The translations under genes and the position numbers were made by a program. This document shows, piece by piece, positions 7,902-14,961 of a stretch of DNA of 31,282 bases; position 1 is the stretch's first letter; every line of letters begins with the position of its first letter. The DNA is from JBGPHT01 sp041484525. GTDB lineage: Bacteria; Acidobacteriota; Terriglobia; Bryobacterales; Bryobacteraceae. The notes beneath the pieces were generated by a model. That model worked only from the letters and a program-made list of their open reading frames with translations. It made no database searches and was not told the origin of the DNA. Where the stretch lies: positions 1-31,282 of the forward strand of contig JBGPHT010000088.1 of NCBI GenBank assembly GCA_041484525.1. Direction: 5' to 3'.

Positions 7902-8588
7902 CTACACTCGATGGGGAGCGGCCACCCGCACGTGCACACCGGGCGAGAAATAGACCAACGGCTCGCCCGATGGCTCCGGCAGACCGGCAGCCGCAGTCAG
8001 CGTCTGCTTCATGCGAATGACTTGCCCGCTCTGCAAAGGCCAAGGCGCGTGCTCCACTTCGGCGCACGCCAGCCGTCCGCCCATTACGGAGTAGAGCCGG
8101 TAACGCGCGGTCAGAAACGTCGCCATCTCGTCGGTTATAATAGCCTGGCCGGGCTCGATCTCGATATCCGTACACCCCGCGCGGTCCGGCCACAGGCGCG
8201 AGCTCCGGTACACTACACGATCGGGCTCGATCTCCATCCGCATCCGCGCCCACATGTACGGCAGGCCGTAAAAAAGCCGCCCGCCCATCACCGCTGCCGC
8301 GCGCGCCGCCTCGAGCGAGAAGAACCACACTCCGCTGCCGCCGTCCGGGCCCCGCACATACGTGCGGCAGTTGGTCTCCGGAAAGCGCCCGAGCCACGGC
8401 GGCGCGGGAATGCCGGGCGGCCCGAGCCCCTCGATCAGAAACGGCGCCACCGCGACCCACGCCGAGCCATCGAAGGTTTCGAGTTCGAGGCCCACGGGCA
8501 GCAGCCGGCGCACATCCTCTGGCCTATAGCGCCAATGCAGGAAGGTGAGGCTCATCCAACTTTGGCGCATCACAGCCCGGCGGCGCAT
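7902..8588 (-). CDS. DUF2071 (YqjF-like) protein
   Basis: About 228 residues. The opening SWMSLTFLHWRYRPEDVRRLLPVGLELETFDGSAW and the following WVAVAPFLIEGLGPPG are typical of DUF2071/YqjF proteins, as are FPETNCRTYVRGPDGGSGVWFFSLEAAR and GLPYMWARM. The family fold resembles acetoacetate decarboxylase, but no reaction is established. Three starts are possible: GTG 8591, ATG 8588 and ATG 8570. I chose 8588, which lies five bases after a CATAGT box read on this strand; 8570 matches the usual family start. Converges on the acetate-kinase-like gene with 19 bases between stops. Confidence 0.82.
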   Translation of the reverse strand: MRRRAVMRQSWMSLTFLHWRYRPEDVRRLLPVGLELETFDGSAWVAVAPFLIEGLGPPGIPAPPWLGRFPETNCRTYVRGPDGGSGVWFFSLEAARAAAVMGGRLFYGLPYMWARMRMEIEPDRVVYRSSRLWPDRAGCTDIEIEPGQAIITDEMATFLTARYRLYSVMGGRLACAEVEHAPWPLQSGQVIRMKQTLTAAAGLPEPSGEPLVYFSPGVHVRVAAPHRV

Positions 8589-8592
8589 CACG

Positions 8593-8599
8593 TACTATG
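8593..8599. promoter_or_regulatory. Overlapping symmetric -10 boxes of a bidirectional promoter
   Basis: On the plus strand TACTAT (8593-8598) ends six bases before ATG 8605. On the minus strand the same block reads CATAGT (8599-8594), five bases before ATG 8588. A single A/T-rich patch may therefore start both divergent transcripts, each leaderless. The two start codons are only 16 bases apart, leaving no room for separate promoters downstream of each other. Confidence 0.45.
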
Positions 8600-8604
8600 A
8601 TGCC

Positions 8605-9312
8605 ATGCGCTTGCTCTCACGCCGTTACTGCCTGCGCCTCGGCGCCATGGCCCTTGCATCGCGCGGCCACGCCGCGGAGAAGGTCCTGTATCGCAACCCG
8701 CTCGCCGCCGAATCCGATGTCCGCGATTTCCGCCTCGAGGGCCAAGCCGCTATCCAGTTCGTGAACGGCCGCATGCGTATGCAGAGCGACCTCGGTAATT
8801 TCGTCTTCTGGTGCCCGGAGATCTTCCCCGACGGGGTCGAGATTTCCTGGGAATTCCGGCCGATTCGGGAACCGGGCCTGTGCATCCTGTTTTTCGCGGC
8901 CACCGGAATCGGCGGCAAGGACCTGTTCGATCCCTCGCTGCCGCGCCGCACCGGCGAGTATGAGCAGTACCACAGCGGCTCGATCGACGCGCTGCACGTC
9001 TCCTATTTTCGCCGCCGCTATCCCGAGGAGCGCGCGTTCCACCTCTGCAATCTGCGCAAGAGCAAGGGATTCCATCTGGTGGCCCAGGCGGCCGACCCAC
9101 TGCCGGACGCGGCCGACGCGCCCGCGCCGTTCCGCATCGCGCTACTCAAGAACGGCCCGCTGGTGAAGTTCTCGATCGACGAGCTGGCGCTGTTCGAATG
9201 GCGTGACGACGGCCGGAAGTACGGCCCGGTGCTGGGCGGCGGCTGCATCGGCTTTCGCCAGATGGCGCCGCTGACAGGCGAGTACGCGAATTTAGTCGTT
9301 CGCGCCGTTTGA
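8605..9312 (+). CDS. YesU-like DUF1961 protein with Tat-type signal
   Basis: 235 residues closely resembling Bacillus subtilis YesU, a concanavalin-like lectin-fold protein of the rhamnogalacturonan utilisation locus. Matching stretches include YRNPLAAESDVRDF, FVFWCPEIFPDGVEISWEF, PIREPGLCILFFAA, DLFDPSLPRRTGEYEQYHSG, ALHVSYFRRRYPEERAFHLC, NLRKSKGFHLVAQAADPLP and YGPVLGGGCIGFRQMAPL. The N-terminus has LSRRYCLRLGAMALAS, which fits a twin-arginine export signal, so this copy is probably secreted folded; B. subtilis YesU, as I recall it, has no such signal. ATG 8605 follows a TACTAT box by six bases. Role in binding or cleaving a plant or microbial polysaccharide is inferred from the family. Confidence 0.85.
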   Translation: MRLLSRRYCLRLGAMALASRGHAAEKVLYRNPLAAESDVRDFRLEGQAAIQFVNGRMRMQSDLGNFVFWCPEIFPDGVEISWEFRPIREPGLCILFFAATGIGGKDLFDPSLPRRTGEYEQYHSGSIDALHVSYFRRRYPEERAFHLCNLRKSKGFHLVAQAADPLPDAADAPAPFRIALLKNGPLVKFSIDELALFEWRDDGRKYGPVLGGGCIGFRQMAPLTGEYANLVVRAV

Positions 9313-9351
9313 CCGGAAATCCTGGCGCATTTCGGACATAATAGGAAGCTC

Positions 9352-9358
9352 GGAGGTG
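9352..9358 (+). promoter_or_regulatory. Strong ribosome binding site GGAGGTG
   Basis: GGAGGTG lies five bases before ATG 9364 of the large secreted protein. It is one of the few strong Shine-Dalgarno sequences in the window and contrasts with the leaderless-looking starts of most other genes. A CATAAT sequence at 9337-9342 could be its -10 box, giving a leader of roughly 15 bases. Confidence 0.6.
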
Positions 9359-9363
9359 TTTGC

Positions 9364-12300
9364 ATGCAGCGACCCCCGGCAGGTGGTATCGGGCGGGCCC
9401 TCATTCTCGTTTTGTTATTCTGCGCCGCGATCGCAAAGCCGGCGTTCGCCCAGCCGTCGATCTCCGCCGTGAACGCGACGCTCTTGAACCAGGCCCTGCC
9501 GGCCACCCCGGCGATCACGGCCGGCGCTAATGTTGGCCAGGGTTTTTCGCTGAATCTCACCGGCGGTTTCGTCCAGAATTTCCTGGTGGGGGTGGACTGG
9601 GTCGACAACACGACGGGTGTGACCACTTCGTTTTCCCCCGACGGTCAACTTATTTTTTTGGACAACGCCCATCTCCGGATAGACATCCCGACGACGCAGG
9701 CCAACGCTCTGATCGGACTGCCCACCAGCGTCACGCTGCGGGTGGTCCAGTCCAACGGCAACGCTACGTTCCCCTTCACCGTAAACCCGCCGCCGTCTCG
9801 TCCTGCCAGCCTGACCTTTCCGACGGGCACGCAAGGCTTTCCCTATTCGACAACGTTCTTCAACGGCGGTACCGGCCTGTACGTAATCACGGTGACCGCC
9901 GGCTCGGTCACGCCGACTTTTCCGTACGTGATTGGGAATCCGGCTATCCAGGTCAATAATCTGTTCCAGGGGATTCCGCAGAACGCCGGAAACTTCACCT
10001 TCACGGTGGTGGTCGCCGACGCGTGGGACAGCACGACCACCTTCACCGTCGACTTGCAGGTGTTGCCACCGGCAACTCTTACCTCACCTGTCCCGGCGTC
10101 GGCTTCCGCGGGCACCAACGGCATCGCCACCATGACGTTGAATGGCTCGAATTTCATCACCGGGTCGTTCCTCCAGTGGACGTTCGGCGCCAGCACCACG
10201 CCACTGACGGCGCTTTTTGTCAGTGCGAATCAGTTGACCGCCTCTATTCCCGCGGGCTTGCTCGCAGTGTCCGGTACGGCTGCGATCCGTGTCCAACTGC
10301 CGAACGGCTTCGTAACGCCCCCCGCCAACTTCCCTATTAATGGGCCTTCCATCGGGCTCCTCAATCCCAGTACCGCGGCGGCTGGAACGGGAGGGCTCTT
10401 GCTGACGGTGAACGGGGCGAACTTCGTGAACAACGTGGGCGTGAGTTCTTCCACGATCCTCTTCGGCGGCACACCATTGACGACGGCTTTCGTCAATTCG
10501 AACCAGCTTACGGCGAGCGTTCCGGCAATTCTGCTTGCCAACCCTGCAACGCCGCAGGTGCAAGTGCAGAACCCGGGCGGCGCGCTGTCGGCAGCGATAG
10601 GCTTCCCGGTCAATGGCCCTTCCATCGGGCTCCTCAATCCCAATACCGTGGCGGCTGGATCGGGAGGGTTTTTGCTGACGGTGAACGGGGCGAACTTCGT
10701 GAACAACGTGAGCGTGACTTCGGGGGTAACCGCTTCCGTGATCTTTTTCGACGGCACGCCACTGCCGACGGTTTTCGTCAATTCGAACCAGCTTACGGCG
10801 AACGTCCCGGGGAATCTGATTACCAACGCCCGACTGCTGCAGGTTCAGGTGCAGAATCCGGGTGGCGCGCTGTCGGCGCCGGTAGGCTTCCCCGTCACGG
10901 TACCTGTTCCCACGCCGCTGCAGATTACGACGCAATCGCCGTTGAACGCAGCGGTGACGGGGACGGCGTATACAATGACTATCGTTGCCACCGGGGGCAG
11001 GCCCGGATACACGTTCAGCGTGCCTAACGCGGGGCTGCCGCCGGGAATGCGGCTCCTGGGCGATGGCACTCTGACCGGCACGCCGGCCACGGCGGGCGTC
11101 TACTTTTTCACGGTCCTGGTGGTCGACGAAGCGGGCACGGCGGTGTCGAAGCCTTTCAGCCTGACGGTGGCGGATCAGTTGCTGATCACGACCGCGAGTC
11201 AGTTGAGCGACGTCGCCATCAACACGGCGGTGAATGTTCCGTTCAAGGCCACCGGCGGGACGCTGCCCTACACTTGGACAGCGAGCGGAGGGCTGGCGCC
11301 CGGCACACAGGTCACCAAAGACGGCGTGCTGACCGGCACCGCCACGACAGCCGGAACGTACACGTTCACGGTGGGTGTAACGGACAACCTGGGAGCCTCC
11401 GCGCGACAGAACTTCCGGCTGACGGTGACGCCGCCCTCCTTGACGATCGTGACGTCTTCTCTGGGTGACGGCCAAGTCGGCTCTGCCTATTCGGCGCGGT
11501 TGGTCGCGACCGGCGGACGCGAGCCGTATTCGTGGAGCGCGACGGGGACGCCGGACGGGCTCAGTGTTTCGAGCGTCGGGGTACTCGCCGGCACTCCCAC
11601 GGCAGCAGGCAGTTACACGCTGTCGGTGACGGTGACGGATGCCGCGAACCTGAAGGCCGTGGCACGACTGCCGCTGAAGGTCGTGACGGCTCCGCTCCTG
11701 ATCGCGACGGCGTCACTGGCAAACGGGGTGCAGGGCACGCCGTATTCGGCCAGCGTTGTCGCGACGGGCGGAACGACTCCGTATACGTTCTCCGCCACCG
11801 GCCTGCCCGCCGGCCTCACCATCTCCGCGGACGGAGCCATCGGCGGGACGCCGACGACCGTGGGGCCGGCGGCCGTGATCGTGAAGGTGATCGATAAGGA
11901 TGCGGCCACGGTCTCGAAATCCTTCGACATGACGATTGCGCCGCCGGCGTTGATCATCACGACGGCATCGCCGCTCGCGGACGCCATCGCCGGCACCGCA
12001 TACAGTGCCACGCTGATCGCGACCGGCGGAGTGTCGCCCTACACATGGACGCAAACCGGCGCGCCGGCGGGGATCACTCTGTCCACGGGCGGCGTGCTTT
12101 CGGGCACGACGACGGCAACGGGATCGTTTACCATCGCGGCAACGGTGAAGGATAACGCCGGGACGACGGCCGCCCGGAGTTTCTCACTGACGGTTGGCCT
12201 GCCCGCAACGCCGCCGCTCCTCTTCACGGGGGTTCCGGCGACAGGCACTCCGGCGACGCAATCGGCGATCCAGGTCAGGCTGGGGACGGCGTATCCGGTG

Positions 12301-12894
12301 GACGTGACGGCGAGGCTCACGCTGACGTTCCGTGCGGACTCGGGCGCGGACGACCCGGCGGTGCAGTTCGCAGGCGGCGGGCGCACGTCGCAGGCGCTGA
12401 TTCCCGCCGGATCGACGAACAACGTCAGCGCCGGTTCGATACAGACCGGGACGGTGGCGGGCACCATCACGATCGTGACGCAGTTGGCGGCGGCGACGCA
12501 GGACGTCACGCCTTCGCCCCCGCCCACGCAAACCATCCGGATCGCACCCGGGCCGCCGACGATCGTCACTCCCAACGGAGTGACGGCCGTCCGCAACGCC
12601 ACTGGGCTCACGGTGACGGTGGTCGGCTTCTCCACGCCGCGGCAGGTGACGCAAGCGGTGTTCGTATTCAGTGCGGCCACGGGCGCCAACCTGCAGACGG
12701 GAACCGTGACGGTTGCGGTGGACGGGCCGTTCACGCAGTGGTACGCCAGCACGGCGTCGGTACTGTTCGGCAGCCAGTTCACGCTGACGCAGCCGTTCAC
12801 GGTGCAGGGGAGCCCGTCGTCGATCGTGTCGGTATCGGTGACGCTGGTAAACAGCCTGGGCACGTCGAACGCGGTAAGCGCGAATTTCCAATAG
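9364..12894 (+). CDS. Large secreted protein with TIG/IPT and putative Ig repeats
   Basis: 1,176 residues. A signal peptide (ALILVLLFCAAIAKPAFA) precedes an N-terminal beta region, then three TIG/IPT-like repeats around residues 230-515 marked by LLTVNGANFVNNV and VNSNQLTA. Next come five He_PIG-type cadherin-like repeats around 515-950, each opening with L(Q/L)I-T-TAS and containing YTA-IVATGG-PYT and a GxLxGTPTTAG turn. A distinct C-terminal beta domain of about 225 residues ends at QWYASTASVLFGSQFTLTQPF and VTLVNSLGTSNAVSANFQ. No catalytic motif or membrane anchor is seen. Such Thr/Gly-rich repeat proteins are common in Solibacter-type genomes and are probably surface or matrix proteins for adhesion. 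ATG 9364 is fixed by the strong ribosome binding site. Confidence 0.9.
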   Translation: MQRPPAGGIGRALILVLLFCAAIAKPAFAQPSISAVNATLLNQALPATPAITAGANVGQGFSLNLTGGFVQNFLVGVDWVDNTTGVTTSFSPDGQLIFLDNAHLRIDIPTTQANALIGLPTSVTLRVVQSNGNATFPFTVNPPPSRPASLTFPTGTQGFPYSTTFFNGGTGLYVITVTAGSVTPTFPYVIGNPAIQVNNLFQGIPQNAGNFTFTVVVADAWDSTTTFTVDLQVLPPATLTSPVPASASAGTNGIATMTLNGSNFITGSFLQWTFGASTTPLTALFVSANQLTASIPAGLLAVSGTAAIRVQLPNGFVTPPANFPINGPSIGLLNPSTAAAGTGGLLLTVNGANFVNNVGVSSSTILFGGTPLTTAFVNSNQLTASVPAILLANPATPQVQVQNPGGALSAAIGFPVNGPSIGLLNPNTVAAGSGGFLLTVNGANFVNNVSVTSGVTASVIFFDGTPLPTVFVNSNQLTANVPGNLITNARLLQVQVQNPGGALSAPVGFPVTVPVPTPLQITTQSPLNAAVTGTAYTMTIVATGGRPGYTFSVPNAGLPPGMRLLGDGTLTGTPATAGVYFFTVLVVDEAGTAVSKPFSLTVADQLLITTASQLSDVAINTAVNVPFKATGGTLPYTWTASGGLAPGTQVTKDGVLTGTATTAGTYTFTVGVTDNLGASARQNFRLTVTPPSLTIVTSSLGDGQVGSAYSARLVATGGREPYSWSATGTPDGLSVSSVGVLAGTPTAAGSYTLSVTVTDAANLKAVARLPLKVVTAPLLIATASLANGVQGTPYSASVVATGGTTPYTFSATGLPAGLTISADGAIGGTPTTVGPAAVIVKVIDKDAATVSKSFDMTIAPPALIITTASPLADAIAGTAYSATLIATGGVSPYTWTQTGAPAGITLSTGGVLSGTTTATGSFTIAATVKDNAGTTAARSFSLTVGLPATPPLLFTGVPATGTPATQSAIQVRLGTAYPVDVTARLTLTFRADSGADDPAVQFAGGGRTSQALIPAGSTNNVSAGSIQTGTVAGTITIVTQLAAATQDVTPSPPPTQTIRIAPGPPTIVTPNGVTAVRNATGLTVTVVGFSTPRQVTQAVFVFSAATGANLQTGTVTVAVDGPFTQWYASTASVLFGSQFTLTQPFTVQGSPSSIVSVSVTLVNSLGTSNAVSANFQ
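10339..10896 (+). repeat. Recent tandem duplication of a TIG repeat
   Basis: Two adjacent copies, 10339-10611 (273 bp) and 10612-10896 (285 bp), are nearly identical over long stretches at the DNA level, for example the segment from CCTTCCATCGGGCTCCTCAA to the codons for GANFVNNV. The second copy has 12 extra bases giving a four-residue net gain near NVSVTSGVTASV. Identity at silent sites shows a recent duplication, unlike the older Ig-type repeats downstream. Confidence 0.85.
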
Positions 12895-12956
12895 TTGGGG
12901 AAGCCTCGAAAACGGATCCTTATCGCGGCCCCGCCTCGGCCAGATGGAGCGGCTGG

Positions 12957-12962
12957 TATTAT
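12957..12962 (+). promoter_or_regulatory. -10 box TATTAT for hicBA
   Basis: TATTAT ends 12 bases before ATG 12975. The predicted transcript would have a leader of about five bases. HicB proteins commonly repress their own promoter, so the short 80-bp gap after the preceding gene is where autoregulation would act; I see no convincing inverted repeat operator. Confidence 0.45.
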
Positions 12963-12974
12963 CGAGTCAAGGGC

Positions 12975-13196
12975 ATGCGTTATACAGTAATTCTCGAGCA
13001 GGAACCGGATGGCGGATACGTCGCCACCATACCGGCGCTTCCCGGTTGTGTCTCCCAAGGGGATAGTCGCGATGAGGCCATCGAGAACATTCGCGAAGCG
13101 GCAGACCTCTACATCGAAGACTGCCTGGCCTCCGGTGATCCTGTTCCTACTGAGGCGGGAAAGGAATATTTCGAGCTCCAAACCGGAACGCGCTAG
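12975..13196 (+). CDS. hicB: HicB-family antitoxin
   Basis: 73 residues with the HicB N-terminal fold: MRYTVILEQEPDGGYVATIPALPGCVSQGDSRDEA followed by IENIREAADLYIED. HicB binds and neutralises the HicA mRNA-cleaving toxin and often represses the operon. This version is short and lacks an obvious C-terminal DNA-binding domain, so autorepression is uncertain. ATG 12975 begins exactly at the conserved strand; an upstream in-frame extension into the gap is not credible. The stop overlaps the HicA start by one base. The antitoxin-first order is the reverse of the classical hicAB order. Confidence 0.93.
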   Translation: MRYTVILEQEPDGGYVATIPALPGCVSQGDSRDEAIENIREAADLYIEDCLASGDPVPTEAGKEYFELQTGTR

Positions 13197-13417
13197 TGAA
13201 GCTTCCGACGGACGTTTCCGGGCACGAGCTTGTGAGAGTGTTGGAACGCGCCGGATTTGTCGTCCGCCGGCAAAGGGGCAGTCACATCATACTCAGACGT
13301 GCCGATCCCTATGCTCGTGTCGTTGTACCGGCGCATAAGCGAATCCGTCCGGGAACTCTCCGGCAGGTCTTAAACCAAGCAGGAATGACCGTCGAACAAC
13401 TCTTGCGGCTACGCTGA
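13196..13417 (+). CDS. hicA: HicA-family mRNA interferase toxin
   Basis: 73 residues with the HicA double-stranded RNA-binding-like fold. The start MKLPTDVSGHELVRVLERAGF, the catalytic-His segment RQRGSHIILRR and VVVPAHKRIRPGTLRQVLNQAGM are all diagnostic. HicA cleaves mRNA and stops growth when HicB is lost. The GTG start shares its first base with the last base of the hicB stop codon (TAGTG), so synthesis is coupled and toxin is made only after antitoxin. It appears intact. Confidence 0.94.
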   Translation: MKLPTDVSGHELVRVLERAGFVVRRQRGSHIILRRADPYARVVVPAHKRIRPGTLRQVLNQAGMTVEQLLRLR

Positions 13418-13450
13418 ATCGCACGCTGGCGGCGGCGACTCCGCGCTCTG

Positions 13451-13783
13451 TCAGCCCGCTCCCAACAGCCGCTTCGGTGCCCTCTTGCGCCATGCGGTCC
13501 GCAACGAGGCTTCCAGTATGTCCGCGGTCACCTTCGCCAGACGTACCCGCGTTGAACCCTGCCGGCCCCATCCGCCGGACACCGGCGAGAACATTTCGGG
13601 CTCGTCGTCAATCATCCCCGCCTGTTGCTCCGGAGTCAGCAATAGCACCGCGTAGCCTTCCTGCTCGTAGGCCAGCGTGGCAAAGATTTTGCCTCCCACG
13701 CGGAAGTCCGGGTGCCCGAAATGCGCACCCTCCACTGCCTCCGGCATGCTCAGCGCGATACGCCGGAAATCCGCTCCTGTCAT
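13451..13783 (-). CDS. MmcQ/YjbR family protein
   Basis: 110 residues matching the small MmcQ/YjbR (DUF419) family with a CyaY-like fold: FRRIALSMPEAVEGAHFGHPDFRVGGKIFATL, then LLLTPEQQAGMI and a C-terminal VTADILEASLRTAWRKRAPKRL. Some members bind DNA, but no firm function is known. ATG 13783 is supported by an AAGGGAGG ribosome binding site six bases upstream. Converges with hicA, with 33 bases between stops. Confidence 0.88.
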   Translation of the reverse strand: MTGADFRRIALSMPEAVEGAHFGHPDFRVGGKIFATLAYEQEGYAVLLLTPEQQAGMIDDEPEMFSPVSGGWGRQGSTRVRLAKVTADILEASLRTAWRKRAPKRLLGAG

Positions 13784-13862
13784 GGCTCGCCTCCCTTGCT
13801 ACAGCCTCCGGCCAATGTCGCACGCCTGCCCTGGCTGCCTCAATATGCGACGTCGGGTCTGT

Positions 13863-13868
13863 TATCCT
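13863..13868 (+). promoter_or_regulatory. -10 box TATCCT before membrane protein gene
   Basis: TATCCT ends seven bases before ATG 13876, again giving a start codon at the 5' end of the message. It would drive the membrane protein and the coupled NADAR gene. Match to consensus is moderate. Confidence 0.4.
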
Positions 13869-13875
13869 CGAACTC

Positions 13876-14277
13876 ATGACAGACCGCAATTTAGGCGACG
13901 TGGGCGGGACGCCGGGCGGGCTCGGACAGTTCCTGATCGGGTTCGCCATGGCATGCATTGGTGGATACCTGCTGTCGAATCAGGTGATGGTGGGCGGCTC
14001 CTACTGGAGCTTCTACGGCACCAATACTTTCGGGATCACGCTGATCCCCATGCTGTTCGGCATCGCCGTGCTGTTCTGGAACGGCCGCAGCACGCTCGGC
14101 TGGCTGCTTACCGGGGGCGGAGCGCTGTTCATCGTGGCGGGCGTAATCGCCAACATGCACATCTATTTTCAGCCGACGAGCCTCTTCAATACCATCGTCA
14201 TGCTGGTGCTGCTCGCCGGAGGGCTCGGGCTGGTGGCACGCGCGCTGCGCCCGTCGCGGGGGCGGGACACCCCGTGA
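13876..14277 (+). CDS. Four-helix inner membrane protein, unknown function
   Basis: 133 residues with four predicted membrane helices: FLIGFAMACIGGYLLS, FGITLIPMLFGIAVLFW, LGWLLTGGGALFIVAGVIANM and TIVMLVLLAGGLGLVARAL. The N-terminal 15 residues are polar (MTDRNLGDVGGTPGG) and the C-terminus is short and basic. I do not recognise a family. ATG 13876 is chosen because it lies seven bases after TATCCT and gives a natural length; the frame is open further upstream only through antisense sequence of the MmcQ-like gene. Its TGA overlaps the GTG start of the NADAR gene (GTGA), tying the two together. Confidence 0.75.
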   Translation: MTDRNLGDVGGTPGGLGQFLIGFAMACIGGYLLSNQVMVGGSYWSFYGTNTFGITLIPMLFGIAVLFWNGRSTLGWLLTGGGALFIVAGVIANMHIYFQPTSLFNTIVMLVLLAGGLGLVARALRPSRGRDTP

Positions 14278-14948
14278 TCGAAGGCCGGTGCCGGATCGCT
14301 ACGTCGATGGTCGCGGCCGCGGCGGCCATGACTGCGATCGCCGCGGCGCAGCAGGGCGGGCGCTATCCGGCGCATTGGTGGACACCAGTTCCGGAGGACC
14401 ATAAGCCAGCCTGGGAGATTCTCCCGCAGGCCGCGCGGCCCGGGGAAGTGATCCTTTCGAAGCGGAACGATCTCGGCATACTTTCCAACTTTGCGGCGAC
14501 TCCCTTCCTGCTTCGCGGCAAGCGTTACGCCAGCGTGGAGGGATTCTGGCAGATGATGCTCTATCCCGAGGGGCCGGACGATGCGCGCGCGAACTCCGCG
14601 GGGATCGTATGGCGGCACACCCGCGACGAGGTCGCGCAGATGTCCGGATTCGAGGCCAAGGACGCCGGGACCCTGGCGGAAGAGAACATGCGAAGCATGG
14701 GCATCGACTGGGTGACGTTCGAGGGCAAGAGGATGGCGTACCGGTCGAAGGCGAAGGGCGAACATTATCGCCTGATCCTGGAGGCGATGCGGGCGAAGCT
14801 GGCACAGAATCCGAAAGTGCGCGAGATCCTGCTTGCCACCGGAGACCTGGTTCTACTGCCCGACCACATCCAGGAGTCCGACCCGCCGGCCGAATGGCGC
14901 TACTTCCGGATTTGGATGGACGTGAGAAGCGAACTGCTCGCCAAGTAG
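14274..14948 (+). CDS. Apparently exported NADAR-domain (YbiA-like) protein
   Basis: 224 residues. The core matches the NADAR/YbiA family: ILSKRNDLGILSNFAATPF, LRGKRYASVEGFWQMMLY, a helical middle, NPKVREILLATGDLVLLPDH and WRYFRIWMDVRSELL. NADAR enzymes are N-glycosidases; some act on riboflavin pathway intermediates and others remove ADP-ribose from guanine. The Glu of the S-E-H segment is kept (VEGFWQ) though its His is Gly. Unusually, a hydrophobic Ala-rich stretch (MVAAAAAMTAIAAAQQ) stands at the N-terminus like a signal peptide, followed by a 40-residue linker with HWWTPVPEDHKPAW. GTG 14274 is chosen for the four-base overlap with the membrane protein gene; ATG 14307 is an alternative that still leaves the signal-like segment. 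Converges on the ADOP gene 13 bases away. Confidence 0.78.
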   Translation: MIEGRCRIATSMVAAAAAMTAIAAAQQGGRYPAHWWTPVPEDHKPAWEILPQAARPGEVILSKRNDLGILSNFAATPFLLRGKRYASVEGFWQMMLYPEGPDDARANSAGIVWRHTRDEVAQMSGFEAKDAGTLAEENMRSMGIDWVTFEGKRMAYRSKAKGEHYRLILEAMRAKLAQNPKVREILLATGDLVLLPDHIQESDPPAEWRYFRIWMDVRSELLAK

Positions 14949-14961
14949 CGGCAGGCGCGGT

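Noticed and set aside
9309..9342. Sigma70 promoter TTGACC with CATAAT before the large secreted protein
   Set aside because: The spacing of 22 bases is too long for a normal promoter; only the CATAAT and the strong ribosome binding site are kept.
10084..11475. A 463-codon minus-strand open frame
   Set aside because: It is antisense to the repeat-rich secreted protein; the Arg/His-rich repetitive product mirrors the repeats on the other strand.
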